From the NCBI RefSeq assembly GCF_019795105.1, contig NZ_JAIMFO010000011.1, positions 1-47,572 of the forward strand: DNA of 47,572 nucleotides, written 5' to 3'. Of the stretch, positions 9,998 to 18,265 are shown in pieces. How positions within the stretch are numbered: position 1 is the stretch's first letter; the number at the start of each line of letters is the position of its first letter. A program made the position numbers and the translations under genes. The stretch is from Collinsella ureilytica. GTDB taxonomy: Bacteria > Actinomycetota > Coriobacteriia > Coriobacteriales > Coriobacteriaceae. The notes below the pieces were generated by a model. It was not told where the DNA came from, did not search any database, and was given only the letters and a program-made list of their open reading frames with translations.

Positions 9998-10747
9998 ATG
10001 ATTCCTTATGAGCGCCGCGAGCTGGTCATCGAGCAGCTCCATGAGGCTGATCTCTTACACCTAGATGACTTACAGGAGCTCTTACCTGATGTTTCTGTTT
10101 CTACGCTTCGCCGTGACCTCAAAGAACTCGAGCGTGAGGGGCGGGTAGAGATCCTTTCTGGTGGGGGAGTGAAGCTCAAGTTAAGAACGGTTTCTCATGA
10201 GCGGGGCATTCAGGTTGCAAGTGCTTTGCATGCAGCAGAAAAAGAGCAGATTGCCAAACGAGCTTCGGCTGAGATCTCTGATGGAGATACCGTCTATGTT
10301 GACTCAGGCTCGAGTGGCACGATGCTGCTTGCTCAGTTGCTTGATCGCGATGTCACCATTTATACGGGCAATGGATCGGCGTGCTGGGTAACGGGAGATA
10401 TGCGTGCGCGAATCATTGTGATAGGCGGCAGCTTTAATCCTCATACCTCTTCGATGACCGGCCCGATTGCTGAGGCGATTTTGAGTGAGGTCTATTTTGA
10501 TAAGGCCTTTTTGGGTGTAAATGCCGTGAGCGTAGAGCGCGGGGTCACCAATCCGAGCTATGACGAAGCGTCAAAGAAGCGGATCGTACGCAAGAACTCA
10601 AATGCGACCTATGTACTTTGCGATAGCAGTAAGTTTCATCAGGTATCAAATGTGAAAGTCTTTGATTTGGAAGGTCTGACGCTGATCTCGGACACCTTTG
10701 ATGCTCGGTTGAGCAAGGCAGTACGGATTCTGACGCCAGAGAACTAG
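9998..10747 (+). CDS. DeoR-family sugar operon regulator
   Basis: DeoR/GlpR-type transcription factor. The N-terminal winged helix-turn-helix shows the family pattern (DLQELLPDVSVSTLRRDL, about residues 25-42). The C-terminal DeoRC domain binds a phosphorylated sugar and shows DGDTVYVDSGSSGT and a late KKRIVRKN/LCDSSKF segment. I chose ATG 9998 with GGAGG five bases upstream; a GTG at 9992 overlaps that site. 249 aa is standard. It follows the PTS gene after a terminator-like hairpin, so it probably represses this divergent locus, released by a sugar phosphate. Confidence 0.88.
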   Translation: MIPYERRELVIEQLHEADLLHLDDLQELLPDVSVSTLRRDLKELEREGRVEILSGGGVKLKLRTVSHERGIQVASALHAAEKEQIAKRASAEISDGDTVYVDSGSSGTMLLAQLLDRDVTIYTGNGSACWVTGDMRARIIVIGGSFNPHTSSMTGPIAEAILSEVYFDKAFLGVNAVSVERGVTNPSYDEASKKRIVRKNSNATYVLCDSSKFHQVSNVKVFDLEGLTLISDTFDARLSKAVRILTPEN

Positions 10748-10748
10748 T

Positions 10749-10790
10749 ACGCACGTTCTGCCCGTATGCAGCGGACGTGTGTCAGTACAG
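10749..10790 (+). other. Imperfect hairpin downstream of the DeoR gene
   Basis: An ACGCACGT arm and an ACGTGTGT arm pair through G-U pairs, with TGC/GCA inside. No T run follows, so it is a weak terminator at best. From here to the argG promoter (10898) I see no gene. Confidence 0.3.
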
Positions 10791-10897
10791 CCTACTTTGA
10801 GTGGGCGCGCATCAACCCCTCCTATATCCAGCGCGCGCGTATCAATTCCGTTTGCATGCAGGCGCTGAAACATGACGGCAACAATTTCAAATAAAAC

Positions 10898-10926
10898 TTG
10901 GCTGTTTGCGGATGTTCCCGTACTAT
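10898..10926 (+). promoter_or_regulatory. Predicted promoter of the argG leader
   Basis: TTGGCT (10898-10903) and TACTAT (10921-10926) are spaced by exactly 17 bases. Transcription would start near 10933, giving a leader of about 355 nt before argG. That leader contains the arginine-rich ORF and the terminator described next. Confidence 0.55.
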
Positions 10927-10989
10927 GACCGGAACGCGAGGTCTAAGAAGACTCGCAGATTTTCGGCGTTCGTCTGGTTTGGAGCAGTT

Positions 10990-11103
10990 TTGTTGCGCGC
11001 AGCTACAACATATGAGGTTTTGGCAGTTGCTACCACCTCTGCATGCGCAAACCCAGCTCCTGTGTATAACCGACGCCGCCGTATGATCCCTCGACGACGA
11101 TAA
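10990..11103 (+). CDS. Arginine-rich leader peptide upstream of argG (attenuation peptide)
   Basis: Small ORF ending YNRRRRMIPRRR-stop: seven of the last ten codons are arginine, in two clusters at 11071-11082 and 11092-11100. It lies between a predicted promoter and an intrinsic terminator in the argG leader, the layout of classical amino-acid attenuation. The start is uncertain. TTG 10990 (37 aa) or TTG 10993 (36 aa) follow GGAG at 10981-10984. GTG 11062 would give a 13-residue peptide but has no ribosome site. The frame is open further upstream to 10906, but ATG 10912 lies before the predicted transcription start. The bases of the second Arg cluster (11089-11097) are complementary to the 5' arm of the terminator. 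I infer an arginine-sensing role; no family is known to me for it. Confidence 0.6.
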   Translation: MLRAATTYEVLAVATTSACANPAPVYNRRRRMIPRRR

Positions 11104-11149
11104 CGTCGCCCACGTCCGCGAAGGCAGATGCCTTCACTGGGTCCACGTT

Positions 11150-11186
11150 CGGTTCGTCGAGGTTTTCCCGACGAGCCGTTTTTTTT
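11150..11186 (+). terminator. Intrinsic terminator (putative attenuator) before argG
   Basis: CGGTTCGTCG (11150-11159) pairs with CGACGAGCCG (11169-11178), a ten-base stem with one G-U pair and a nine-base loop, followed by eight T residues (11179-11186). It lies about 100 bases before the argG start inside the leader. The competing pairing is 11089-11097 with 11154-11162, nine perfect base pairs. A smaller hairpin (GAAGGC/GCCTTC, 11120-11135) lies between. Confidence 0.8.
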
Positions 11187-11289
11187 GTTGGGAACCTCTG
11201 ATTTGAAACCATAGCGCGGCCGCAGAGCACAAGAGCTCTGTCGGCATCGTGGGCTCATCCGGTATTCCACAGTTGAGGAAGGACACCCC

Positions 11290-12630
11290 ATGAGCAAGCA
11301 GCAATCCAAAGAAAAAGTTGTACTCGCCTATTCCGGAGGCCTTGATACGTCGGTTTGCGTGAAATGGCTCCAAGAAGAAAAGAACCTTGATGTCATTGCC
11401 GTGTTAGGAGATGTCGGACAAGAGCACGACGGCCTTGAGGCAATTAAGGAAAAGGCCTTTTCATTAGGGGTTATTGCATGCGAGGTGGTAGACATGCGCG
11501 ATGAGTTTTGCGCGAACTACGTCGTGCCTGCCTTGGCTGCAAATGCCTTATATGAGAATAAATACCCGCTCGTTTCCGCACTGTCTCGCCCGCTCATCGC
11601 TCAGCATTTAGTGCACGCCGCTCATGTTCACGGTGCATCGTATGTTGCCCATGGCTGCACGGGTAAGGGCAACGACCAGGTGCGCTTTGAGCTTTCGATC
11701 ATGACCCTCGATCCACACTTAAGCGTAATTGCCCCCGTTCGTGAGTGGGATTTAGGCATGAGGCCTGATGAGATTGCCTATGCCGTGGCTCATGGTGTGC
11801 CGGTCGAGGCCAGCATCGAAAAGCCGTATTCGATTGACGACAACCTGTGGGGACGCGCTATTGAGGCTGGTGCCCTTGAGGATCCCTGGGCTGCTCCGCC
11901 CTCAGACATTTGGACGATGACTACAGCAGCAGAAGATGCTCCCGATGCTGCAACTTCGGTTGTTATTGGCTTTGAGCACGGTGTGCCGGTGAGCTTGAAT
12001 GGGCACGCAATGGAGCTTGCCGAGTTGATTGTGAACTTGAATACCCTTGCGGGCTCCAATGGATTTGGCCGGATTGACATGATTGAGAATCGCTGCGTTG
12101 GTCTGAAGTCGCGGGAGTGCTATGAGGCACCGGGCGCTTTGGCGCTCATTCAGGCGCATAAGGCTCTTGAAGATCTGTGCCTTGAGGCCTCAGTGTTGCA
12201 TGCAAAGCTTGAGCTTGAGCAAACCTGGGCAGGGCTTGTGTATGCAGGTCAGTGGTTTAGCCCGCTTAAGCAGGCATTGGATGCGTTTATGCATGAGACG
12301 CAACAGCATGTGACCGGTGAGGTGCGCCTCAAGTTCTACAAGGGTTCTTGCACGGTTTCTGGACGCAGGAGCTCAAGCTCGCTGTATGACCAAAAGCTTG
12401 CAACCTACGACAACGACGAGGCCTTTGATCAGACTGACGCCATGGGCTTTATCAATATCAGCTCGCTTCCCTTAAAAACTTGGGCAGCAGCTCAGGGTAG
12501 TCAAGCGAATACACCGTCCCTTTCGGTGTCAAAAAAGCATGCATCAGGTTCTGGTGTGAACAGTGTCTGCGCCGTTGCTCCGGAGCTGGTAAGCGATGAG
12601 GAGCCCGCATTACTGAAGGCAGCTTGCTAG
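11290..12630 (+). CDS. argG: Argininosuccinate synthase
   Basis: Joins citrulline and aspartate with ATP to give argininosuccinate, the penultimate step of arginine synthesis, in the cytoplasm. The PP-loop AYSGGLDTS (about residues 13-21) binds ATP; conserved segments HGCTGKGNDQVRFE and APVREWDL follow, and SIDDNLWGRAIEAG marks the substrate side. Start ATG 11290 has GAGGAAGG upstream. At 446 aa it is about 40 residues longer than usual because of a low-complexity C-terminal tail after the SLPLKTWAAAQ segment. It forms an operon with argH 50 bases downstream. The leader carries an arginine-codon-rich ORF and terminator, so attenuation is likely. No other arg genes are in the window. Confidence 0.96.
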   Translation: MSKQQSKEKVVLAYSGGLDTSVCVKWLQEEKNLDVIAVLGDVGQEHDGLEAIKEKAFSLGVIACEVVDMRDEFCANYVVPALAANALYENKYPLVSALSRPLIAQHLVHAAHVHGASYVAHGCTGKGNDQVRFELSIMTLDPHLSVIAPVREWDLGMRPDEIAYAVAHGVPVEASIEKPYSIDDNLWGRAIEAGALEDPWAAPPSDIWTMTTAAEDAPDAATSVVIGFEHGVPVSLNGHAMELAELIVNLNTLAGSNGFGRIDMIENRCVGLKSRECYEAPGALALIQAHKALEDLCLEASVLHAKLELEQTWAGLVYAGQWFSPLKQALDAFMHETQQHVTGEVRLKFYKGSCTVSGRRSSSSLYDQKLATYDNDEAFDQTDAMGFINISSLPLKTWAAAQGSQANTPSLSVSKKHASGSGVNSVCAVAPELVSDEEPALLKAAC

Positions 12631-12680
12631 TTTGAGTTTTTGTATTTGAGTTTTTGAGACGTGAGGGAGGAGCAGCCACC

Positions 12681-14078
12681 ATGGCGCTTTGGGATGGCAG
12701 GTTTGAGACAGGTGCAGCAGCAGAGACCTGGGAGTTTGGAGCCTCGCTGCCCGTTGACTGTGAGCTGTATCAAGAAGATATTGCAGGCTCACGCGCGCAC
12801 GCTGCTATGCTTGCCGCTCAAGGGATTATCAGCGAAGAGGACGCCGCACAAATCAAAACAGGTCTTGATTCTATTGAGGCCGATATTGCCACCGGCTCTT
12901 TTGACTTTGATATTCGCGATGAGGATATCCATATGGCGGTGGAGGCCGAGCTCATTCGTCGCGTCGGGGAGCCAGGAGCGAGGCTACATACCGGTCGCTC
13001 CAGAAATGACCAGGTCGCAACTGACACACGCTTAGGAGCAAAAAAGCTCGCACGCGCACTCATGGAAGATGTACTGGAGCTCCAGCGCTCTTTGTTGAGT
13101 GCAGCTGAACAGCATCCGGGTGTCATCCTGCCTGGTTGCACGCATTTACAGCACGCCCAACCGGTTCTGCTTTCTCATCATCTCTTAGCGTATTTCTGGA
13201 TGCTGTCTCGGGATTTTCAGCGTTTGAATGCCGCCTATGATGCAGCGAATCGCTCACCCTTGGGTTCTGCTGCTCTAGCCGGTACGGGCTATCCCATTGA
13301 TCGGCGGATGACTGCCTACGAGCTTGGCTTTGCCGACGTGATTCCCAACTCGCTCGATGCGGTTTCTGATCGGGACTTCTTGCTTGACCTCTCATATGCT
13401 GGGTCGGTATGTGCTATGCATCTTTCGCGGCTTGCAGAAGAGATTGTGCTGTGGAGTTCGCCCGAGTTTGGCTACCTCACACTCTCGGATGCCTACGCTA
13501 CGGGCTCAAGCATTATGCCGCAGAAGAAAAATCCTGATTTTGCTGAGCTGGTGCGCGGAAAAACTGGCAGGGTGTATGGCAACCTCATGCAGCTCTTGGT
13601 AACTATGAAGGGGCTTCCTCTGGCATACAACAAAGACCTACAAGAAGATAAAGAAGGCATGTTTGACACGGCGCGCACCCTCTCGATGTGTCTTTCTGTG
13701 ATGAGCGGCATGATTACAACCGCTCAATTTAATGCTGACGCTATGCGTGCTGCGTGCAGCAAGGGCTATCTGGCAGCAACTGACGCAGCAGACTATCTGG
13801 TGCGCAAGGGCATGGCCTTCAGAGACGCTCACGCAGTTGTAGGGAGACTTGTGTTGCTCTGCGAGCATCGGGGCTGTGAGCTGTCAGATCTATCTCTCGC
13901 TGATCTACGGGGTGAGTGTGAACTCTTTGCTGACGATATTGCAGGAGCGCTTGATTTAGATCGGGTTGTTGCTGCGCGTACGAGCGAGGGCGGCACGGCA
14001 CCGACGGCGGTTGAGCACCAGATGCGTTTGGCTCGTACCGACATTGTGATGGGCGAGGCAGTGCTTGCCGGTAAATAA
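12681..14078 (+). CDS. argH: Argininosuccinate lyase
   Basis: Splits argininosuccinate into arginine and fumarate, the last step of arginine synthesis. Fumarase/aspartase superfamily fold. The signature GSSIMPQKKNPD with the catalytic serine loop is intact, as are HTGRSRNDQVATD near residue 105 and the GCTHLQHAQPV segment. I chose ATG 12681 with GGGAGGAG upstream; the longer frame from 12654 covers this ribosome site. 465 aa matches the family. Second gene of the argGH operon. Its stop codon lies inside the first of three degenerate repeats that follow. Confidence 0.96.
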   Translation: MALWDGRFETGAAAETWEFGASLPVDCELYQEDIAGSRAHAAMLAAQGIISEEDAAQIKTGLDSIEADIATGSFDFDIRDEDIHMAVEAELIRRVGEPGARLHTGRSRNDQVATDTRLGAKKLARALMEDVLELQRSLLSAAEQHPGVILPGCTHLQHAQPVLLSHHLLAYFWMLSRDFQRLNAAYDAANRSPLGSAALAGTGYPIDRRMTAYELGFADVIPNSLDAVSDRDFLLDLSYAGSVCAMHLSRLAEEIVLWSSPEFGYLTLSDAYATGSSIMPQKKNPDFAELVRGKTGRVYGNLMQLLVTMKGLPLAYNKDLQEDKEGMFDTARTLSMCLSVMSGMITTAQFNADAMRAACSKGYLAATDAADYLVRKGMAFRDAHAVVGRLVLLCEHRGCELSDLSLADLRGECELFADDIAGALDLDRVVAARTSEGGTAPTAVEHQMRLARTDIVMGEAVLAGK

Positions 14079-14235
14079 GGCAGGCTATAAGATGGGCTGT
14101 CGCCTGTCTTCTAGGGCGCGCTTACGGTTCGTGGCGGCAATAAGGCAGGCTGTAAGAATCTTACGCACGCATTGTTGGGGTTCCAGCGGTGCGTGTCGGC
14201 AAATAGGACAGGTTGTAGGACGGACTGTCGTGCGG
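14067..14235 (+). repeat. Three degenerate direct repeats after argH
   Basis: Three similar segments start near 14067, 14133 and 14193, sharing GGCAATAAGGCAGGCTGTAAG-like sequence (written here with variation among copies). Spacing is 60-66 bases. The first copy contains the argH stop codon. GTAAG/CTTAC hairpins occur in the second. They could be remnants of a duplicated 3' end or a degenerate terminator array. Confidence 0.4.
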
Positions 14236-14433
14236 TAGGCGGTAGCTCGATATCATTTACTGAGCCTCATCGCTTCGCCGCCTGTAGTCACCTCGGTACC
14301 ACTTGGGTATGCAAGCATGCGCATGCTCACTCGTGATCGCTCATCAAATTCATAGCTCTACCTGCCATATGAGGCGCAGAACTACCGTTTACCGAGTCGT
14401 ATCGACCGTTCACAGGTTCTATATTCTCAAAAT

Positions 14434-14474
14434 AATATACAAAATAATAGTGATCAGATCTGTAAATATACAAA
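14434..14474. promoter_or_regulatory. Direct repeat in the AT-rich region before the GntR gene
   Basis: AATATACAAA occurs at 14434-14443 and 14465-14474, 31 bases apart, about three helical turns. The surrounding 14420-14480 stretch is the most AT-rich part of the gap and a likely promoter zone. It may be an operator of the neighbouring GntR regulator. The rest of 14236-14697 shows no convincing gene. Confidence 0.35.
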
Positions 14475-14697
14475 CAGCAGGTCAAAGTTGTTCACTCAGG
14501 TCTAGTGCTTTGGGCGGATTGTGTCGCCACTTGTCCAGTCAGGTTCATTCTGAGTATAAAACCTCAAGATTGATGTACAGAAAAGTTCGTACATGCTTGA
14601 TGCTTTTGAGCCTGCATATCTGCGCTAGCCTGCGAGATCTCAGACGTTGTATAACCATGTACAGCAAGACACGGGAGCGACGGAGAAGGAGGCTTCA

Positions 14698-15441
14698 ATG
14701 GGTGTAGCGCCAGCAGAGTTGAGCAATTCTGTTCAGTTGCATATTCAGGCCGCAAACTATATGCGCGAGCGTATCTACGATCATCTGTGGGAGCCTGACG
14801 ACCAGATTCCTACTGAGCATGAGCTCTGTGAGATTCTTGGCATGAGTCGGGGTACGGTTCGCCGCGCAATCCGCGCTCTGGTGGATGAGAACTTGCTCGT
14901 GCAGATCCGAGGTAAGGGCACCTTTGTTTCCCGTACGGTCTTTACCCATCCAACTGGCAGCACCCTCATTTCATTTGCTGAATCCCTGCGCTCTCAGGGT
15001 GTGAGCTTTACGACCCGTGTGGTCAAGCACGAGGTCGTGCCTGCCGATGAGCGGCTGGCATCAAAGCTTTTCTTAAAGGTGGGCGATCCGGTGCTCACCA
15101 TGGATCGCGTGCGCTCGGTTGAGGGCAAGCCCGTTTTGCTTTTGCAAAGTTGTATCAATCTCAAGGTGCTGCCCGGCCTTGAGAAGATCGATTTCAATAC
15201 GCACACCCTGTTTGCCACGATTGAATCTATGTTTGGAAAGCGTATTGGGCATTCAAACGCACGCTATGCAGCCTGCGTAGCAGGGGAGGAGCGCGGCGAG
15301 CTGTTGCATGTAGGTCCTGATTCCCCGGTTTTACACCTCGAACAGCAAATCTTTCTGACCGACAACACGTCTGCTGAGTGGAGCAACGTCTGGCTCATTG
15401 CGAACAACTATGTTGTGGGCACGGTGCTTCAAAGAATCTGA
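14698..15441 (+). CDS. GntR/HutC-family transcription regulator of the downstream PTS operon
   Basis: N-terminal GntR winged helix (about residues 15-75: IPTEHELCEILGMSRGTVRR) followed by a UTRA ligand-binding domain (about 90-245), which senses small metabolites such as sugar phosphates. ATG 14698 is preceded by AAGGAGG at 14686-14692; an ATG at 14647 would extend the protein across this site and is less likely. 247 aa is normal. It lies just upstream of a mannose-family PTS operon on the same strand and is probably its local regulator. Confidence 0.88.
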   Translation: MGVAPAELSNSVQLHIQAANYMRERIYDHLWEPDDQIPTEHELCEILGMSRGTVRRAIRALVDENLLVQIRGKGTFVSRTVFTHPTGSTLISFAESLRSQGVSFTTRVVKHEVVPADERLASKLFLKVGDPVLTMDRVRSVEGKPVLLLQSCINLKVLPGLEKIDFNTHTLFATIESMFGKRIGHSNARYAACVAGEERGELLHVGPDSPVLHLEQQIFLTDNTSAEWSNVWLIANNYVVGTVLQRI

Positions 15442-15533
15442 TGAGCGGCCCTAGCACCAAAAGCGCAGGGCATGCGAAGCGACTGATGGTGTACGGAAAG
15501 CGTCTTCTATGTCTTAGCTGCAGCTGAGGCATT

Positions 15534-15563
15534 TTGAATAGTCTCTACAGGCTCGACTTAATA
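15534..15563 (+). promoter_or_regulatory. Candidate promoter of the mannose-type PTS operon
   Basis: TTGAAT (15534-15539) and TTAATA (15558-15563) are 18 bases apart in the 217-bp gap after the regulator. A small hairpin (GGTGG 15611-15615 with CCACC 15622-15626) lies between it and the first gene. Confidence 0.35.
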
Positions 15564-15658
15564 CACGAAACGTAAGAACTACGAACAAAAAATCATGGAG
15601 GAGCTTCCGAGGTGGTGTGTGCCACCCCGCTGGATGGATCATGCGAGAAAGGATCAGG

Positions 15659-16087
15659 ATGAAGTGCATACTCGCCTCACATGGGAGGATGAGCGAGGGT
15701 TTGCTCGATACGGTGCAGATGTTGCTCGGCCCGCAAACAGACATTGAAGCCCACGTCTTACTACCTGAGGAGGAGCCAGCTCGCTTAAAAGAGCGCCTGG
15801 AGGCAGCGATTGACCCAGAAGACGAAGGCAATATTGTCTTTTTCACTGACCTGTACTTTGGCTCTCCCTTTAACCAGGTTGTAGAGCTTTCTCGAACACA
15901 CGATATCTATCACGTAACCGGCGTGAATGTGCCGGCCTTAGTTGAAGCATTCGTTGCTCGAAGCGCTGGTAAAACAGCGCGCGAGGTCTCTGAAGCAGCG
16001 GTGCTTGGTGCAAAAGACAGCGTGAAAGATGTTCGCAAGCTTATGGCATCTGTGCCAGAGGAAGAAAAAGAAGGGGAGGAGTTCTAA
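15659..16087 (+). CDS. PTS EIIA, mannose/fructose/sorbose family
   Basis: Cytoplasmic EIIA of the mannose-type phosphotransferase system; accepts phosphate from HPr on His8 (ILASHGRMSEGL) and passes it to EIIB. The FFTDLYFGSPFN segment is typical of the fold. I chose ATG 15659 with AAAGGA upstream over the in-frame ATG 15641, which overlaps that site. 142 aa matches a free-standing EIIA. The stop TAA shares its last base with the EIIB start. First gene of the PTS-dehydrogenase-kinase-aldolase operon. Confidence 0.88.
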   Translation: MKCILASHGRMSEGLLDTVQMLLGPQTDIEAHVLLPEEEPARLKERLEAAIDPEDEGNIVFFTDLYFGSPFNQVVELSRTHDIYHVTGVNVPALVEAFVARSAGKTAREVSEAAVLGAKDSVKDVRKLMASVPEEEKEGEEF

Positions 16088-16584
16088 TGCGAAATGTTGT
16101 ACTTGCGCGCGTTGACGATCGCCTGATTCATGGGGAGGTGGTCTCGGTATGGACGCCTTCGCTTTCGGCAAACCGGATTTTGGTTGCCGATGACGATGTG
16201 GCCGCAGACAGCTTTAATGTGCGGGTATTGAAATCGCTTGCCCCTGAGGGTGTGAAGGTGTTTGTTTCGAGCGTAGAAGACGCAGCTCGGGGTCTTATGA
16301 AAGATCCAATTCCTGGTGAGCGCGTTATTGTTCTCACAAAAAGCCCAATCGCCTTTGCCCGCATGGTTGCTGCTGGCGTGCCCTTGCGTGAGGTGAACCT
16401 CGGAGGCATGGGAATTCGGGGAGAGCGCAAGCCCTTTATTAAAAACGTTGCCGCTGATCCTCAAGAGGTCGCAGCTATCGAAGAGCTTCGCGATGCTGGT
16501 GTGCGCGTCTTTTATCAGCTGGTACCCGAGCAGGCAGTCATTGAGGTCGATGATGCCCTCGAGCGTGCTCGCAAGGAGGTGTAG
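16087..16584 (+). CDS. PTS EIIB, mannose/fructose/sorbose family
   Basis: Cytoplasmic EIIB; the phosphorylated His15 lies in the family signature VDDRLIHGEV. It transfers phosphate from EIIA to the incoming sugar at the IIC/IID complex. 165 aa is typical. It overlaps the EIIA stop by one base and is followed by EIIC after three bases, so translation is coupled. The sugar specificity cannot be read from it. Confidence 0.92.
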   Translation: MRNVVLARVDDRLIHGEVVSVWTPSLSANRILVADDDVAADSFNVRVLKSLAPEGVKVFVSSVEDAARGLMKDPIPGERVIVLTKSPIAFARMVAAGVPLREVNLGGMGIRGERKPFIKNVAADPQEVAAIEELRDAGVRVFYQLVPEQAVIEVDDALERARKEV

Positions 16585-16587
16585 GCA

Positions 16588-17361
16588 ATGACGCTGCTTC
16601 AAGCGCTTCTGTTAGGCGTTGTGTATTGGCTGGCCATTGGCAACCTGCCCTTTGTGGGGCTCTGGTCGCTCCAGCGCCCCTTGGTGTGTGGATTGGTAAC
16701 GGGTGTTATTCTGGGCGACCCGGTCATGGGAGCTATGACGGGTGGAACCATCAACCTTGTCTACCTTGGCTTTATTTCTGCAGGCGGATCCATGCCCGCC
16801 GATATGGCGCTTGCAGGCATTTTGGGAACCGCCTATGCCATCTCTGGTGGCTTGCCTGCTCAGACTGCTCTGGCCTTGGCCGTGCCTATCGGAATTTTGG
16901 GCACAATCGTGTGGTACCTCCGCATGACCTTTGACTCAGTCTTTGTTCATATGGTTGATGGTTTTATCCAGCGCGAACAGTATGAGCGCATCTGGGTGGG
17001 AAACGTTTTGCTGCCCCAGATTTTTGCCTTTGTTATTACGGTGTTGCCCTGTACACTCGCGGCATATTTTGGCTCGTCCTATATCCAGTCGTTCATTGAT
17101 CTCATGAGCGGTTCTGTGCTTACGGTCTTTCAGGTCATTGGCGGGCTTATGCCAGCGCTCGGTATTGCGATCACGCTGCAATACATCTTTAAGGGTGAGT
17201 CGGTAGTCTTTTTGTTCCTAGGATTTATTTTGGCAGTCTATTCCGGTTTGGGACTATTGCCGCTCGGAGTCATCGCGCTCATTACCGCCATTGTGTATGT
17301 CCAGGTATCTGATCGTGCAGAGCCAGCAGGTGCCAACCTCGCTCACGAGGAGGAATTCTAA
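16588..17361 (+). CDS. PTS EIIC, mannose/fructose/sorbose family
   Basis: Membrane channel component of the mannose-type PTS, with about seven hydrophobic segments over 257 aa. The N-terminal half contains the family region GDPVMGAMTGGTINLVYLGF. The C-terminus is short and charged. Start ATG 16588 has AAGGAGG upstream at the end of the EIIB gene. Its stop overlaps the EIID ATG by one base. Forms the translocation complex with EIID. Confidence 0.9.
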   Translation: MTLLQALLLGVVYWLAIGNLPFVGLWSLQRPLVCGLVTGVILGDPVMGAMTGGTINLVYLGFISAGGSMPADMALAGILGTAYAISGGLPAQTALALAVPIGILGTIVWYLRMTFDSVFVHMVDGFIQREQYERIWVGNVLLPQIFAFVITVLPCTLAAYFGSSYIQSFIDLMSGSVLTVFQVIGGLMPALGIAITLQYIFKGESVVFLFLGFILAVYSGLGLLPLGVIALITAIVYVQVSDRAEPAGANLAHEEEF

Positions 17362-18218
17362 TGTCTGATACCGACAAGCTTGCTCGACCGGGTGGTCGCA
17401 TTACAAAGTCTGCTCTTCGACGCTCATGGTTTATCTGGGAGATGTTCCCGCAGACCTGCTATAACTACGAGCGCATGATGGGCCAAGCCGTAGCTCACGT
17501 ATTCGCCCCCATTGCTCGGATGATTCACCCAGAAGATGCAGAGGCACGTCTTGAGATGATGCGCCGCGAGAGCGAGTTCTTTAATGTCCATATTGAGTTT
17601 GGATCCTGCATTTTGGGCATGGCCATTGCGATGGAGGAGGAAAAGGCTCAAGGCGCTCCCATTCCCGGAGAGTTTATTACGAATATCAAGACTTCGCTCA
17701 TGGGGTCTTTAGCCGGTGTTGGCGATACCATCTGGCAAGGCGTGGTCATCCCCATTTTACTGGGAATTTGCATTGATCTGACCGGTATGGGAGGCGGTAA
17801 TATCTGGGGTGCCCTCATGTACGCTGCCCTGATCATTGCTGGTGCTCTAACGCTTTCCTACGCGAACTTTATGTTTGGCTACAGAGCCGGTAGTGAGGCT
17901 GTTGTTGATTTCTTAGAGAAAGGCACGCTCAACAAGATTTTGAAGGGCGCTTCCATCATGGGCTGCATGGTGATGGGCGGGCTCATTGTGAACTACGTAC
18001 ATGTAACCTGCGGCATTGAGTTTATGAGTGCAGGTACGTCATTCAATTTGCAGACGGGTCTCTTTGATACCGTCATGCCCAAGATGTTGCCCCTGGCAGC
18101 CACGATGCTCATCTATGCCCTCTTAAAGCGGCGCTGGTCTTCACTCAAGATTATTGCCCTGATTGTTGTGTTAGGCATCATCGGAGGCCTCACAGGAGTA
18201 CTTGCCTTCCCAGCCTAG
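17361..18218 (+). CDS. PTS EIID, mannose/fructose/sorbose family
   Basis: Membrane component unique to mannose-type PTS. The N-terminal cytoplasmic part shows the family pattern SALRRSWFIWEMFPQTCYNY and FFNVHIEFGSCILGM; GSLAGVGDTIWQGV follows before the hydrophobic C-terminal half. 285 aa is normal. GAGGAGG sits upstream of the start inside the EIIC gene. It is separated from the dehydrogenase gene by 157 bases holding a strong hairpin. Confidence 0.92.
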   Translation: MSDTDKLARPGGRITKSALRRSWFIWEMFPQTCYNYERMMGQAVAHVFAPIARMIHPEDAEARLEMMRRESEFFNVHIEFGSCILGMAIAMEEEKAQGAPIPGEFITNIKTSLMGSLAGVGDTIWQGVVIPILLGICIDLTGMGGGNIWGALMYAALIIAGALTLSYANFMFGYRAGSEAVVDFLEKGTLNKILKGASIMGCMVMGGLIVNYVHVTCGIEFMSAGTSFNLQTGLFDTVMPKMLPLAATMLIYALLKRRWSSLKIIALIVVLGIIGGLTGVLAFPA

Positions 18219-18265
18219 CTCACACTCGATTTTATTACACCTAACTCTAATAGGTATTTTGCCGG

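Noticed and set aside
11083-11103. Six-residue MIPRRR peptide as the arginine leader
   Set aside because: The internal ATG has no ribosome site; the longer ORF includes both Arg clusters and follows GGAG.
14303-14707. 134-codon plus-strand frame before the GntR gene
   Set aside because: Poor composition, no ribosome site, and it overlaps the regulator's start and the AT-rich promoter zone.
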